A DNA stretch of 64,000 bases, from assembly GCA_963712825.1 (NCBI GenBank), contig CAVQJP010000002.1, positions 535,089 to 599,088 of the forward strand, given 5' to 3'. The translations under genes and the position numbers were made by a program. Shown here piece by piece: positions 1 to 8,600 of this stretch. The DNA is from AP-15 sp963712825. Lineage in GTDB: Bacteria; Pseudomonadota; Alphaproteobacteria; ATCC43930; CGMCC-115725. The notes below the pieces were generated by a model. It did not search any database and was not told the origin of the DNA. It was given only the letters and a program-made list of their open reading frames with translations. Each line of letters starts with the position of its first letter. The first letter of the stretch is position 1.

Positions 1-563
1 TAAAACCGGTGCCAGTAATATGCCTGCGCCACCGGGTCCCACGCCCAATTCGATTTTTCCGAGTCGACAAAAATGACGCGGGTTTCCGGGAATTTCTGGT
101 CGGTGTCGCTCCACACATAAAAATCGCGCCATGGCGAGCCCCGCTTTGCGTGGCGGGCGCGCTGGAACCAGGGATGCTGGTCCGATGTGTGGTTGATCAC
201 CAGCTCGGTGATTACGCGCAGATTGCGCCGGTGCGCCTCGCGGACGAACATCCGGAAATCGTGCATCCGTCCATAGGACGGGTTGATGTTTTTGTAATCC
301 GCAATGTCATAGCCGTCGTCGCGCAACGGCGAGGGATAGAAGGGCAACAGCCACAGCGCGGTAACGCCGAGATCTTGCAGGTAGTCGAGCTTGCGGCACA
401 GGCCCGGAAAGTCGCCGATGCCGTCGTCGTCGCCGTCAAAAAACGCCTTGACGTGCAGCTGATAGATGATCGCGTCCTTGTACCACAGCGGGTCTGCGGG
501 CGCGGGGCGGACCGCCGCCGTCGCCAAGGCGAGCGGCGCGGACGCGTCGTCGGGCGGGCTCAT
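1..563 (-). CDS. treS: Trehalose synthase (maltose alpha-D-glucosyltransferase), N-terminal part
   Basis: The minus strand is open from an ATG at 563-561 to the window edge, giving the first 187 residues of a GH13 protein. It reads ADPLWYKDAIIYQLHVKAF near the start, then DGYDIADYKNINPSYG and a VITELVINHTSDQHPWFQ region, the typical TreS N-terminus. TreS interconverts maltose and trehalose in the cytoplasm; in GlgE-pathway organisms it is often fused to or followed by maltokinase, which feeds maltose-1-phosphate to GlgE. The start overlaps the stop of glgE by one base (TGATG), so the two are translationally coupled. The C-terminus, including any fused maltokinase domain, lies outside the window. 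Confidence 0.93.
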   Translation of the reverse strand, partial: MSPPDDASAPLALATAAVRPAPADPLWYKDAIIYQLHVKAFFDGDDDGIGDFPGLCRKLDYLQDLGVTALWLLPFYPSPLRDDGYDIADYKNINPSYGRMHDFRMFVREAHRRNLRVITELVINHTSDQHPWFQRARHAKRGSPWRDFYVWSDTDQKFPETRVIFVDSEKSNWAWDPVAQAYYWHRF

Positions 564-3500
564 CAGCGCGCGGGCTGCCGCAGGCGAAAAATCAGTGCCG
601 GGTTGGTTTTGGGATCGAGCTGGAAGCGCTGGTTCGCCCCCGCAAAGCTCGACACGACGCCGCTGAACATTTCTTCCATTTCGAACTGGTCCTCGACCGC
701 CAATCCCAGCGCTGCCAGCGGCAGCCCGATCTCGGCCTCATGGGGTTCATGCGGATCGAGATTGACGACGACGATAATGGCATTTGTTGGATCGGCCGAG
801 ATTTTTGCATAAGCCAGAATATCGGGCGCTTCGCACGGCAGAAACCGCAGGTTCGCAAACTCCTGCAGCGCCGGGTTGTCGCGACGCAGGCGGTTGACGA
901 TTCGGATGTCGTCCTTGATGTTGCCGGGGCGGTCCCAGTCCCAGACTTTGTACTCGTACTTCTCCGAATCAAGATATTCCTCGCGCTCCGGGATCGGCGT
1001 GTTCTCGCACAGCTCGAAGCCGTTGTAGATGCCGTAAGCGGGCGACAGGGTCGCTGCCAGCACCAGCCTGATGCGGAAGGCCGGCCGGCCGCCCTCCTGT
1101 AAAAACACCGGCAGAATGTCCGGGGTGTTGGTGAAAAAATTCGGGCGAAAATATTCCCTCGCCGGGAACCGCGTCAGCTCGGTCAGGTATTCGATCAATT
1201 CGGGTTTGGTGTTGCGCCAGGTAAAGTATGTATAAGATTGGCTGAACCCAGCCTTGGCCAGCGCCCGCATCATTTTGGGCCGAGTAAAGGCCTCGGCCAG
1301 AAAGATCGCCTCGGGGCAGCGGGCCTTGACCTCGCGGATCAGCCACTCCCAGAACGGCACCGGCTTGGTGTGCGGGTTGTCGACGCGGAAAATGCGCACG
1401 CCCTCGCCGACCCAGAACAACACGACGTCGCGCAATGCCGACCACAAGGCGTCACGATCTTGGGTGTCGAAGTCGACGTTGACGATGTCCTCGTATTTCT
1501 TTGGCGGGTTCTCGGCGTATTTGAGCGAGCCGTCGGGGCGAAAGCGAAACCACTGCGGATGCTGGCGCAGCCAGGGATGGTCGGGGGCGCACTGCACCGC
1601 AAAATCGAGCGCGACTTCGATCCCAAGGCGGGCGGCGGCAGCGACAAAACGGCGAAAATCGGCGAGCGTGCCGAGAGCCGGCTCGACCGCGCAATGGCCG
1701 CCTTCGGCCGCGCCGATCGCGTAGGGGCTGCCGGGATCGCCGGGCAGCGCGCGGGGGTCGTTGTTCTTGCCTTTGCGGTTGACCCGGCCGATCGGATGGA
1801 TCGGCGGCAGGTAGACGACGTCAAACCCGAGTGCTGCGATCTCCGGCAGGCGGGCGATGCAGTCGTCGAAGGTGGCGCTCTTCCCGGCCACCCGCCCCTG
1901 GCTGCGCGCGAACATCTCGTACCACGCCGAACAGCGCGCCGCCTTGCGGTCGACGACAACCTCCAGCTCGCGCGGATACCGCGTCGGGTCGGGCCGCGGC
2001 GCCGCCCGCGCCATCAGCTCGCGGGTTGCGGCCGAGGACAGCAGCTCGAGCCGTCCGGCGTCGTCGGCGCGGTCAAATTCGCGCAGCACCGCGTGGATCG
2101 CGGTGGCGTCGCTCGCCTCGGCGGCTGGCAGCGCTTCCTCGACGAGCGCCCGGCCTTCGATCAATTCAAGCGATATGTCCTGCCCGGCGTCGCTTTTCTT
2201 TTCGACTTCCTCGCACCAGCTTTCAAAGCGGTCGGTCCAGGCTTCGATCGTGTACCGCCACAACCCGACCCGGTCGAGTATGAAACGCCCGACCCAGCGG
2301 TCGTTGTCGAAAAAGCTCAGCGGGGTCTCGCGCCACACCCCGTCCTCGTGACGGTACCTGAGGACGCCGCGCAATTTGTCGTGGCCGTCGCGAAACACAT
2401 CGGCCCAGACCTCGAAGGTCTCGCCCTCGATCCGCTTGACCGGACAGCGGCCGCAATCGATCTGCGGATAGACCTCCTCGATCTGGATGCGCGCGTCCGG
2501 CCGCCATAGATCGGGCATCTCGACCTTGCGCTCGGCGGCCCTGTCGATGCGCACGACCTCGATGCCGAGCGGCTCGACCCGCAGCTTGCCGGGCGGCGTG
2601 TCGGTATTGAGCTCGCGCGCCCCGCTGCGGTCGCGGTTGACGATGATGCGGGCGCGGTCGTCGGCGGCCTCGGTGCGCCGCTCCAGGACCACCAGCTGGT
2701 CGTCGCCGCTCGGCAACAGGCGCTGCGGTCCCTCCTCGTTCAGCGCCGGGATCGCGAGCTTCATCGAATTGATCTCGGCGACATAGAGGCTGAGGTCGAA
2801 GCGCTTCGGCTCGGCCGCTTCGTCGCGGCCCGGCACCACCGCCAAGCGCCGCCCCCACCCGTATTCGAACCCCATCGGCATCAGCACGCCGGTCGAAAAC
2901 GCCGCGGCAAAGGCATAGGCTTGGCGATAGCGCTGCTCGATTTCGTCCTCGGGCGCGCCGGTCGCGCGCAGCTCGGTCACGAGCCGCGGGGTGTCGTGGC
3001 TTTCGGGAAACCCGATCGAGGGTGCGATATGGCGGAACGCCTCGTACTGCTCGAGCAGCCACGGACTTTTGAAATCCCACCATTTGACGCTGTTGTAGAG
3101 ATAGTCGAAGCCGGCATCGGCCAATGCCAGCACCGCCTCCTTTGGCGCGCCGACCGTCTCGGCGCAAAACAGCGCCTCGGGTGCGGCGACTTTCGCCGCA
3201 TCGGTCAGGGTGCGCCATGCCTCGGCCGGCACCTTGTAGGCGGCGTCGCAGCGAAAGCCGGCAAAGCCGAGCTCCCGGTAGTGGCGCACGACCTCCTGGA
3301 AATAGGCGACGATCGGGTCGCGCTGCGGTCCGTCGTAGTCGAGCTCGGCGAGGTCGCCCCACACCGTCTTGCGGCGCGGATCGGCGGGGTCGGTCGCAAA
3401 CGGCGAGCGGATCTCGCCGCTTTCGTCATGCGCGAACCATTCCGGGTGGCGGGCGACGAGCTCGCTGTCCTTCGAGGTGTGGTTGACGACGAGATCCATG

Positions 3501-3781
3501 ATCACGCGCAGGCGGCAGGCCTCGGCGGCACTGGTGAAATCGTGCAGCAGGCGATCGCCGTCGGCGCGTTCGGCGCCCAGAAATCGCGGGTTCAGCCGGT
3601 AATAGTCCTTGACCGCATAAAGACTTCCGGAAAATCCCGGATAGTGAAACGGGTTGACGTAGACCGCATTAAAGCCCATCGCCGCAATGCGCGGCAAATG
3701 CTCGGCCCATTGCCGGATCGTTCCGGCCAATGTCGGGAAAAGATTGTAGATGCGCAGCCCTTCGCGCACGAAGACCCCCAA
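563..3781 (-). CDS. glgE: GlgE-type maltosyltransferase with extra N-terminal GH13 domain
   Basis: This 1072-residue protein joins two GH13 halves. Residues 1 to about 400 are an amylase-like barrel with GFRCDAAYKVP (Asp, about 175), FCAETVG (Glu, about 205) and PESHDTPR (Asp, about 261), so its catalytic triad looks intact. Residues from about 430 onward match canonical GlgE: the PDARIQIEEVYPQIDCGRCP entry strand, then VRIFRVDNPHTKP (about 796), FLAEAFT (about 826) and NTPDILP (about 887). GlgE transfers maltosyl units from maltose-1-phosphate to alpha-1,4-glucan. Plain GlgE is near 660-700 residues; the fused form is known in proteobacteria, and I infer the N-domain trims or binds glucan. 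The start is a TTG and is uncertain. treS follows with a one-base overlap. Confidence 0.9.
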   Translation of the reverse strand: MGVFVREGLRIYNLFPTLAGTIRQWAEHLPRIAAMGFNAVYVNPFHYPGFSGSLYAVKDYYRLNPRFLGAERADGDRLLHDFTSAAEACRLRVIMDLVVNHTSKDSELVARHPEWFAHDESGEIRSPFATDPADPRRKTVWGDLAELDYDGPQRDPIVAYFQEVVRHYRELGFAGFRCDAAYKVPAEAWRTLTDAAKVAAPEALFCAETVGAPKEAVLALADAGFDYLYNSVKWWDFKSPWLLEQYEAFRHIAPSIGFPESHDTPRLVTELRATGAPEDEIEQRYRQAYAFAAAFSTGVLMPMGFEYGWGRRLAVVPGRDEAAEPKRFDLSLYVAEINSMKLAIPALNEEGPQRLLPSGDDQLVVLERRTEAADDRARIIVNRDRSGARELNTDTPPGKLRVEPLGIEVVRIDRAAERKVEMPDLWRPDARIQIEEVYPQIDCGRCPVKRIEGETFEVWADVFRDGHDKLRGVLRYRHEDGVWRETPLSFFDNDRWVGRFILDRVGLWRYTIEAWTDRFESWCEEVEKKSDAGQDISLELIEGRALVEEALPAAEASDATAIHAVLREFDRADDAGRLELLSSAATRELMARAAPRPDPTRYPRELEVVVDRKAARCSAWYEMFARSQGRVAGKSATFDDCIARLPEIAALGFDVVYLPPIHPIGRVNRKGKNNDPRALPGDPGSPYAIGAAEGGHCAVEPALGTLADFRRFVAAAARLGIEVALDFAVQCAPDHPWLRQHPQWFRFRPDGSLKYAENPPKKYEDIVNVDFDTQDRDALWSALRDVVLFWVGEGVRIFRVDNPHTKPVPFWEWLIREVKARCPEAIFLAEAFTRPKMMRALAKAGFSQSYTYFTWRNTKPELIEYLTELTRFPAREYFRPNFFTNTPDILPVFLQEGGRPAFRIRLVLAATLSPAYGIYNGFELCENTPIPEREEYLDSEKYEYKVWDWDRPGNIKDDIRIVNRLRRDNPALQEFANLRFLPCEAPDILAYAKISADPTNAIIVVVNLDPHEPHEAEIGLPLAALGLAVEDQFEMEEMFSGVVSSFAGANQRFQLDPKTNPALIFRLRQPAR

Positions 3782-3844
3782 TTCGCTGCCCGAAAAGTCA
3801 ACCGGCCATGGCGGGAATGGTTCCCGACAGCAGCCGGGAAGCCA

Positions 3845-4999
3845 TCAGTCGGCGCGGTGCTTTTCGACAAAGTCCCAGTCGATTTCAAGGCCGAAGCCGG
3901 GCGCGCCGCCGATCTCCAGATGGCCGTCGCGCAATTGCGGATGGTTGTGAAACAGCCCGTAAGCCAGCGGGTCGTGCTCCGGCCCGCCATGCAATTCGAC
4001 ACCAAAGGCGCCGCGCGGCTGCGCGAGCACGATGTGGGCGTGGATCTCAGGCGCGGTGTGCGGCGCCACCATGACCCCGTGCTGCTCGGCAAGCTGGGCG
4101 ACGCGCAACGCTTCGGTAAAGCCGCCCGCCCGCGTCGCATCGAACTGGACATAGCGGATGCCGCCGATGACGACAAAGTCGCGAACGGTGAAGCGGGTCA
4201 GCTCGCGCTCGCCATGCGCCAGCGGGATCGAGGTCGCCGCCGCCAGGCGCGCGAAATCGGCCGGCTGCAGATACCAGTGCAGCGGCTCTTCGAGCCAAAA
4301 GATCCGGTGCGGCTCGACCGCATGGGCAAATTCGATGCAGTCGGGCAAATCATAGGCCGCGTTCATGTCGAGCATTAAGAGCGGCTCGTCGCCGATCATC
4401 CGGCGCACCGTGGCGATCCGCTCGGCCTCGGCGGCGACCGTGCCGGCGCCGGTTTTGAGCTTGACGGCGCGGTAGCCCGATTTGACGAACCCGGCCATCT
4501 CGGCGCCGTAGTCGCGGTCGGTGGCGCCGGGGCGGTAATAGCCGCCGGTCGCATAGGTGAAGAGCGGCCGGTTCTCGCCGCCGAGCAGCCGGTAGACCGG
4601 CACGTCCGCGGTCTTGCCCTTAATGTCCCAGAGCGCGATGTCGATGCCGCCGATCGCGGCCATGATTTGGGCGCGCTCGCCGCGCGGCGCCGGCGGCGGC
4701 AGCCCGTCCCTGCCCTCGATCCGCCCCGGTCCGGGCGAGGTCAGCGCGAACAGCTTTTCCCACACCGCGACGTTGGCCGTCGCATCCATGCCCTTGATGA
4801 TCTCGCCAAAGCGGGCGACCCACTCGCAGATCCGGGGCATCGGCGCGCCGTGAATCTCGCCATAGCCGACGAGACCGTCATCGGTGCGCACCTCGGTCAG
4901 GATCACATTCCACGCCTTCATCTGCTCATGCGCGGTCCAGTTCGGCCGCGGCCGCGGCACCGAAACCATGTGCGTCTTTAGCAGAGCAATCCGGCTCAT
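3845..4999 (-). CDS. Mandelate racemase/muconate-lactonizing (enolase superfamily) protein
   Basis: The 384-residue product has the full mandelate-racemase-subgroup signature: KLK (Lys180/Lys182), metal ligands at Asp211 (LDMNAAYD), Glu237/238 (WLEEPL) and Glu264 (HGERE), an Asp287-His314 dyad (QFDATRAGG, VAPHTAPE) and Glu335 (FGVELHGG). Such enzymes abstract the alpha proton of a carboxylate substrate with Mg2+ help; many are sugar-acid dehydratases. The actual substrate cannot be read from sequence. It lies 63 bp upstream of glgE on the same strand, which may or may not mean cotranscription. Confidence 0.88.
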   Translation of the reverse strand: MSRIALLKTHMVSVPRPRPNWTAHEQMKAWNVILTEVRTDDGLVGYGEIHGAPMPRICEWVARFGEIIKGMDATANVAVWEKLFALTSPGPGRIEGRDGLPPPAPRGERAQIMAAIGGIDIALWDIKGKTADVPVYRLLGGENRPLFTYATGGYYRPGATDRDYGAEMAGFVKSGYRAVKLKTGAGTVAAEAERIATVRRMIGDEPLLMLDMNAAYDLPDCIEFAHAVEPHRIFWLEEPLHWYLQPADFARLAAATSIPLAHGERELTRFTVRDFVVIGGIRYVQFDATRAGGFTEALRVAQLAEQHGVMVAPHTAPEIHAHIVLAQPRGAFGVELHGGPEHDPLAYGLFHNHPQLRDGHLEIGGAPGFGLEIDWDFVEKHRAD

Positions 5000-5384
5000 C
5001 CCCAGCTCCCGAAAATCAAGCTCGTCCGCCGCACCCGAGCCTCCCCGGGCCCGGCTGTCAAGCCGGCTCTCCGTTCGTTCGCTCTTCCTTGATGCCGACG
5101 CGACCGGCGACGCGCTCGACAGGCACCGGGAAGGACGGCCTGGTTCCGGGCGACGGAGCCTGATCGATGGGATGGCGCGCTCACGGCGTCAATCTGCCGA
5201 AGCTGGCTCGCAGACGACCGATCGACGAAAGCCATCCATCGGCGAGACTGTGCCGATCAGGCTGGATTTTGGCGAGGAGTGCGTTCAGATGCATCGAGTC
5301 GATGGACGCGGGACAACGGTGCGGCTCGCCGAACCGGGGGGCGAAGCCCGCAGGCGGCGCACGATGCTGATCGGAGGTTGAGCC
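5000..5384. other. Gene-free stretch between divergent genes
   Basis: About 385 bases upstream of the enolase-superfamily gene. Open frames exist on both strands but encode Arg/Ser-rich, low-complexity translations without recognisable motifs. I see no convincing promoter, RNA gene or repeat here. Confidence 0.5.
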
Positions 5385-5510
5385 ATGGAATTGTGGATCA
5401 TGTTGGGCCTGTTTGTGGCGGCGGCTGCGGCCGGGGCGGTTCTTCGCCTTCGCCGCTCCGCCCGCCGACGCGTCAGGGCGGAGGAAAAAAACATCTATCC
5501 GCTGTGGTAA
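5385..5510 (+). CDS. Small single-span membrane protein (41 aa)
   Basis: An ATG at 5385 follows a strong Shine-Dalgarno (GGAGG at 5373-5377, seven bases upstream). The 41-residue product starts MELWIMLGLFVAAAAAGAVL, a single hydrophobic helix, followed by an Arg-rich stretch and a short tail ending NIYPLW. The predicted topology is N-out/C-in with the basic tail in the cytoplasm. The base composition matches neighbouring coding DNA. No family is recognised. It sits just upstream of the A+T-rich leader of the giant repeat protein, so it could be a separate short transcript. The support is the ribosome site plus the membrane-like composition only. Confidence 0.5.
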   Translation: MELWIMLGLFVAAAAAGAVLRLRRSARRRVRAEEKNIYPLW

Positions 5511-5644
5511 TCATGCGGCTTATTTTGCTTTACAAAAGTCACATGCGCAGATAATTTACAGCAAAGATTAACGAACTTCGAACAAAAATTAACTATATAT
5601 TGCTGAAGCGGACCCTCGCGGCGCCCGGCACCGGGGAGACGGCA
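5511..5644 (+). promoter_or_regulatory. A+T-rich leader of the giant repeat protein gene
   Basis: These 134 bases are sharply A+T-rich against a G+C-rich background and contain several TTAA tracts and a TATATT hexamer at 5596-5601 that could act as a -10 box. No good -35 partner is visible at 16-18 bp. The ribosome site for the start at 5645 is GGGGAG, about 7 bases upstream. Confidence 0.4.
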
Positions 5645-8600
5645 ATGGCCGGCACAATTTACAACGGCACGATCACTACCGGCGTTCCGCTGAACAACCC
5701 GGCGACCCAGCGCCCGGTGACGGTGACCGGGACAGTCGCCGTAAACAATGCTGCCGGGTCGGCGATTTACGGCAGCACCGACTTTGCCTGGACGGTCAAC
5801 AACCGCGGCACGATCGAGAACACCAGCACCACCGGCGGCACCGGAATCCAGCTGGGCGCCGGCGGCAGCGTCAATAATCCGTCCCAGCCCACCGTCTCTA
5901 CCAGCGGCAGCACCGGCGGCTCGCTGATCGCGGGATACAGCGCCGGCATCCTGATCCAGGGTGGGACCGGCACCGTCGCAAATCTTGGCGTCGTCAAGGC
6001 TACCGGCACGGGCGGCGTCGGGGTCGACATGACTGCCGGAGGCAGCGTGTCGAACGGCAGCGCCGGCGACACGATCGCCTCGATCTCAGGCGGCAACCAC
6101 GGTGTCGCGATCAGCGGCGGCAGCGGGGCGGTGACGAATTTCGGCAGTATAACAAGCAGCGGCCAGAACGCCGCCGTTCTGCTGTTTGCCGGCGGCAGTG
6201 TCACCAACGGCAGCGCCGCCTCCACCGCCGCGCTGATCAGCGCCGCCGGGGCTCACACCTCCGGTGTCTACGTCAATTACGGTTCGGGCACGATAACCAA
6301 TTTTGCCACGATCAAGGGGAGCACCGGGGTCGATTTGGCCAAGGGTGGCAGGATCGCAAACGGGCAGAGCGGGTCGACGGCAGGCCTGATCGTCGGCACG
6401 GCCGGAAACGCTGTCGTGATCAATGGTGCTGCCGGCACGGTGGCGAATTTCGGCACGGTTCAGGAAACCGGCACAGTCTCCGCCGTCGCCTTGACCGCAG
6501 GCGGCACCGTCACCAACGGCGCCGTCGGGGCAACGACCGCATTGATTACTGGCACGGGAACGGGCGTTTCTGCCACCAATGTTCCGGCTACCGTGACCAA
6601 TTTCGGCGAAATCATCGCCACTTCCGCTTCGTTTGGAAATGCTATCGATCTGAACTTCGGCGGCAGTGTCGCGAATTCTGGGACGCTGAAGAATACCGAT
6701 CTCGGAGATTCGGGAGTTTATCTGCACGGAAACGCAAACGTCACCAACGCCAAGACAGGATTGATCTCTGGAGCCGGAACCGGCATTTCCGTCCGCGGCG
6801 GTATCGGGACAATCACGAATTCCGGCACGATCGAGAGTTCCGCACAGGGAGTTTACTTCACCGGCGGCGGCAGCATAACAAACCAAGCCGGCGGCTTGAT
6901 CGCCGGAAGCTCTTTCGGCGTCTACAACCGCGGCGTCGCGCTTACGGTGACGAACTCCGGTTTGATAGAGTTGACGGGTACCAGAGACGGCATCTACCTG
7001 CGCGGCGGCGGCAGCGTCACCAACGCCGCCGGGGCGACGATCGCCGGCAGCGCCGCCGGCATCGCGCTCGGGCAGCAGGGCGGCGTCGTCACCAACCGCG
7101 GCATCATCAAGGGGGTGATCGGCTTTTACGGCGGCATATTCCATTCCGGCAGCAACACGCTGATCAATTTCGGCACCGTCGCCAGCACCTCGACTGCGAC
7201 AGGCGCCGTCGCGGTCGAGATGGGCAACAGCGTCGGCCACAAGCTGCTGGTCGTCGAACCGGGGGCGGTGTTTACCGGCCTCGTCGAGGGCGGCGGGCGC
7301 GGCGAGATCGAATTCGCCGCCACCGGCACCGCCGCGCTGAGCAGCAACATCTCCGGCTTCAACAGGGTGGCGTTGGCCAATGGCGGGGCCGACAGCCTGA
7401 CCCTGGCGAACGCAAATTTCAGCGGTGTCGACGGCCGTCTCACCGTGCTCGGCGGCAATGACGGCAATACCGTCAATGCGGCGGCGGTGACGGCTGGGCA
7501 GCTGACGATCAACGGCGGCGCCGGCGCCGATGTGTTGACCGGAAACGTCAATGGCGGCACGATCTTTGTGTTCACCGCGGCGACACTGACCGCTGCGGAT
7601 AAGATCACCGGCAGCGGCTACAATAACGAGCTCGAGGTCACGACCCCGGGTACCGTCGCAATTGCCGGGGTAACCGGCGTTCAGATTTACCAGCTCGCCA
7701 ATGGCGGGGCGAACAGCCTGGCCTTGACCAATGCGAACTTCACCGGAGTGCTTGCCCGGCCCGTCGACATTTACGGTGGCACTGGCGGCAATACCATCGA
7801 CGGCTCGGCGCTGACCGGCGCCACCGACAATCTCGACATTTACGCCGGCGCCGGAGCGGACGTGCTGAAGGGCGGCGCCGGCAACGACATTTTCGTGTTT
7901 ACTGCGGCGGCGCTGACTGCGACCGACGCGGTCAGCGGCGGCGGCGGCAATAACGAACTGCTGATGACTACTGCCGGCACTGTCGCCGCTGCCGGGGTGA
8001 CGGGGGTCGAGACCTATGTCCTGGCGGACGGCGGGGCCAATACCCTGACCCTGGCGAGCGCCAATTTCACCGGTGTCACCGGGTCGACGATCACCATTTC
8101 GGACGGCAATGGCGGCAACACGGTCAGCGCCGCGGGCGTCGCCGCTCCCGACCGCATCATCGTCTATGCCGGCACCGGAGCCGACGTGCTGACCGGCGGC
8201 CCCGGCAATGACGTGTTCTACGCCGGCGGCGACACGACGATGACAGCCGGTGCCGGGACCAACGACTTCATCTTCAGCGCGCCCGGCAACAACACGATCA
8301 AGGATTTCGCCGCTTCGACGACAAGCGAGATCTTGTTCAGCGACACCGGCTTCGCCCTCGGCCTCAGCGGAACCGGTGCACTGCCGGCGAGCCTCTTCGT
8401 CAGCGACAGCTCCGGCGCCTTTACCGCGACTACTGAGCGCTTCGCCTACGACACGGCCAATGGCGATCTCTACTACTCGGCCGCCGGCACTACCGCCAGC
8501 GAGAAGCTCGTCGCCACGCTGACCGGAGCCCCGGCGTTGACCGCGTCGCACCTATTCCACACCGCCACCGCCTCGCCGACGTACAGCGGCACCTATACGA

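Noticed and set aside
6086..8551. 821-codon open frame antisense to the giant repeat protein
   Set aside because: It is a product of the strong G/C third-position bias of the sense gene; the translation is low-complexity and motif-free.
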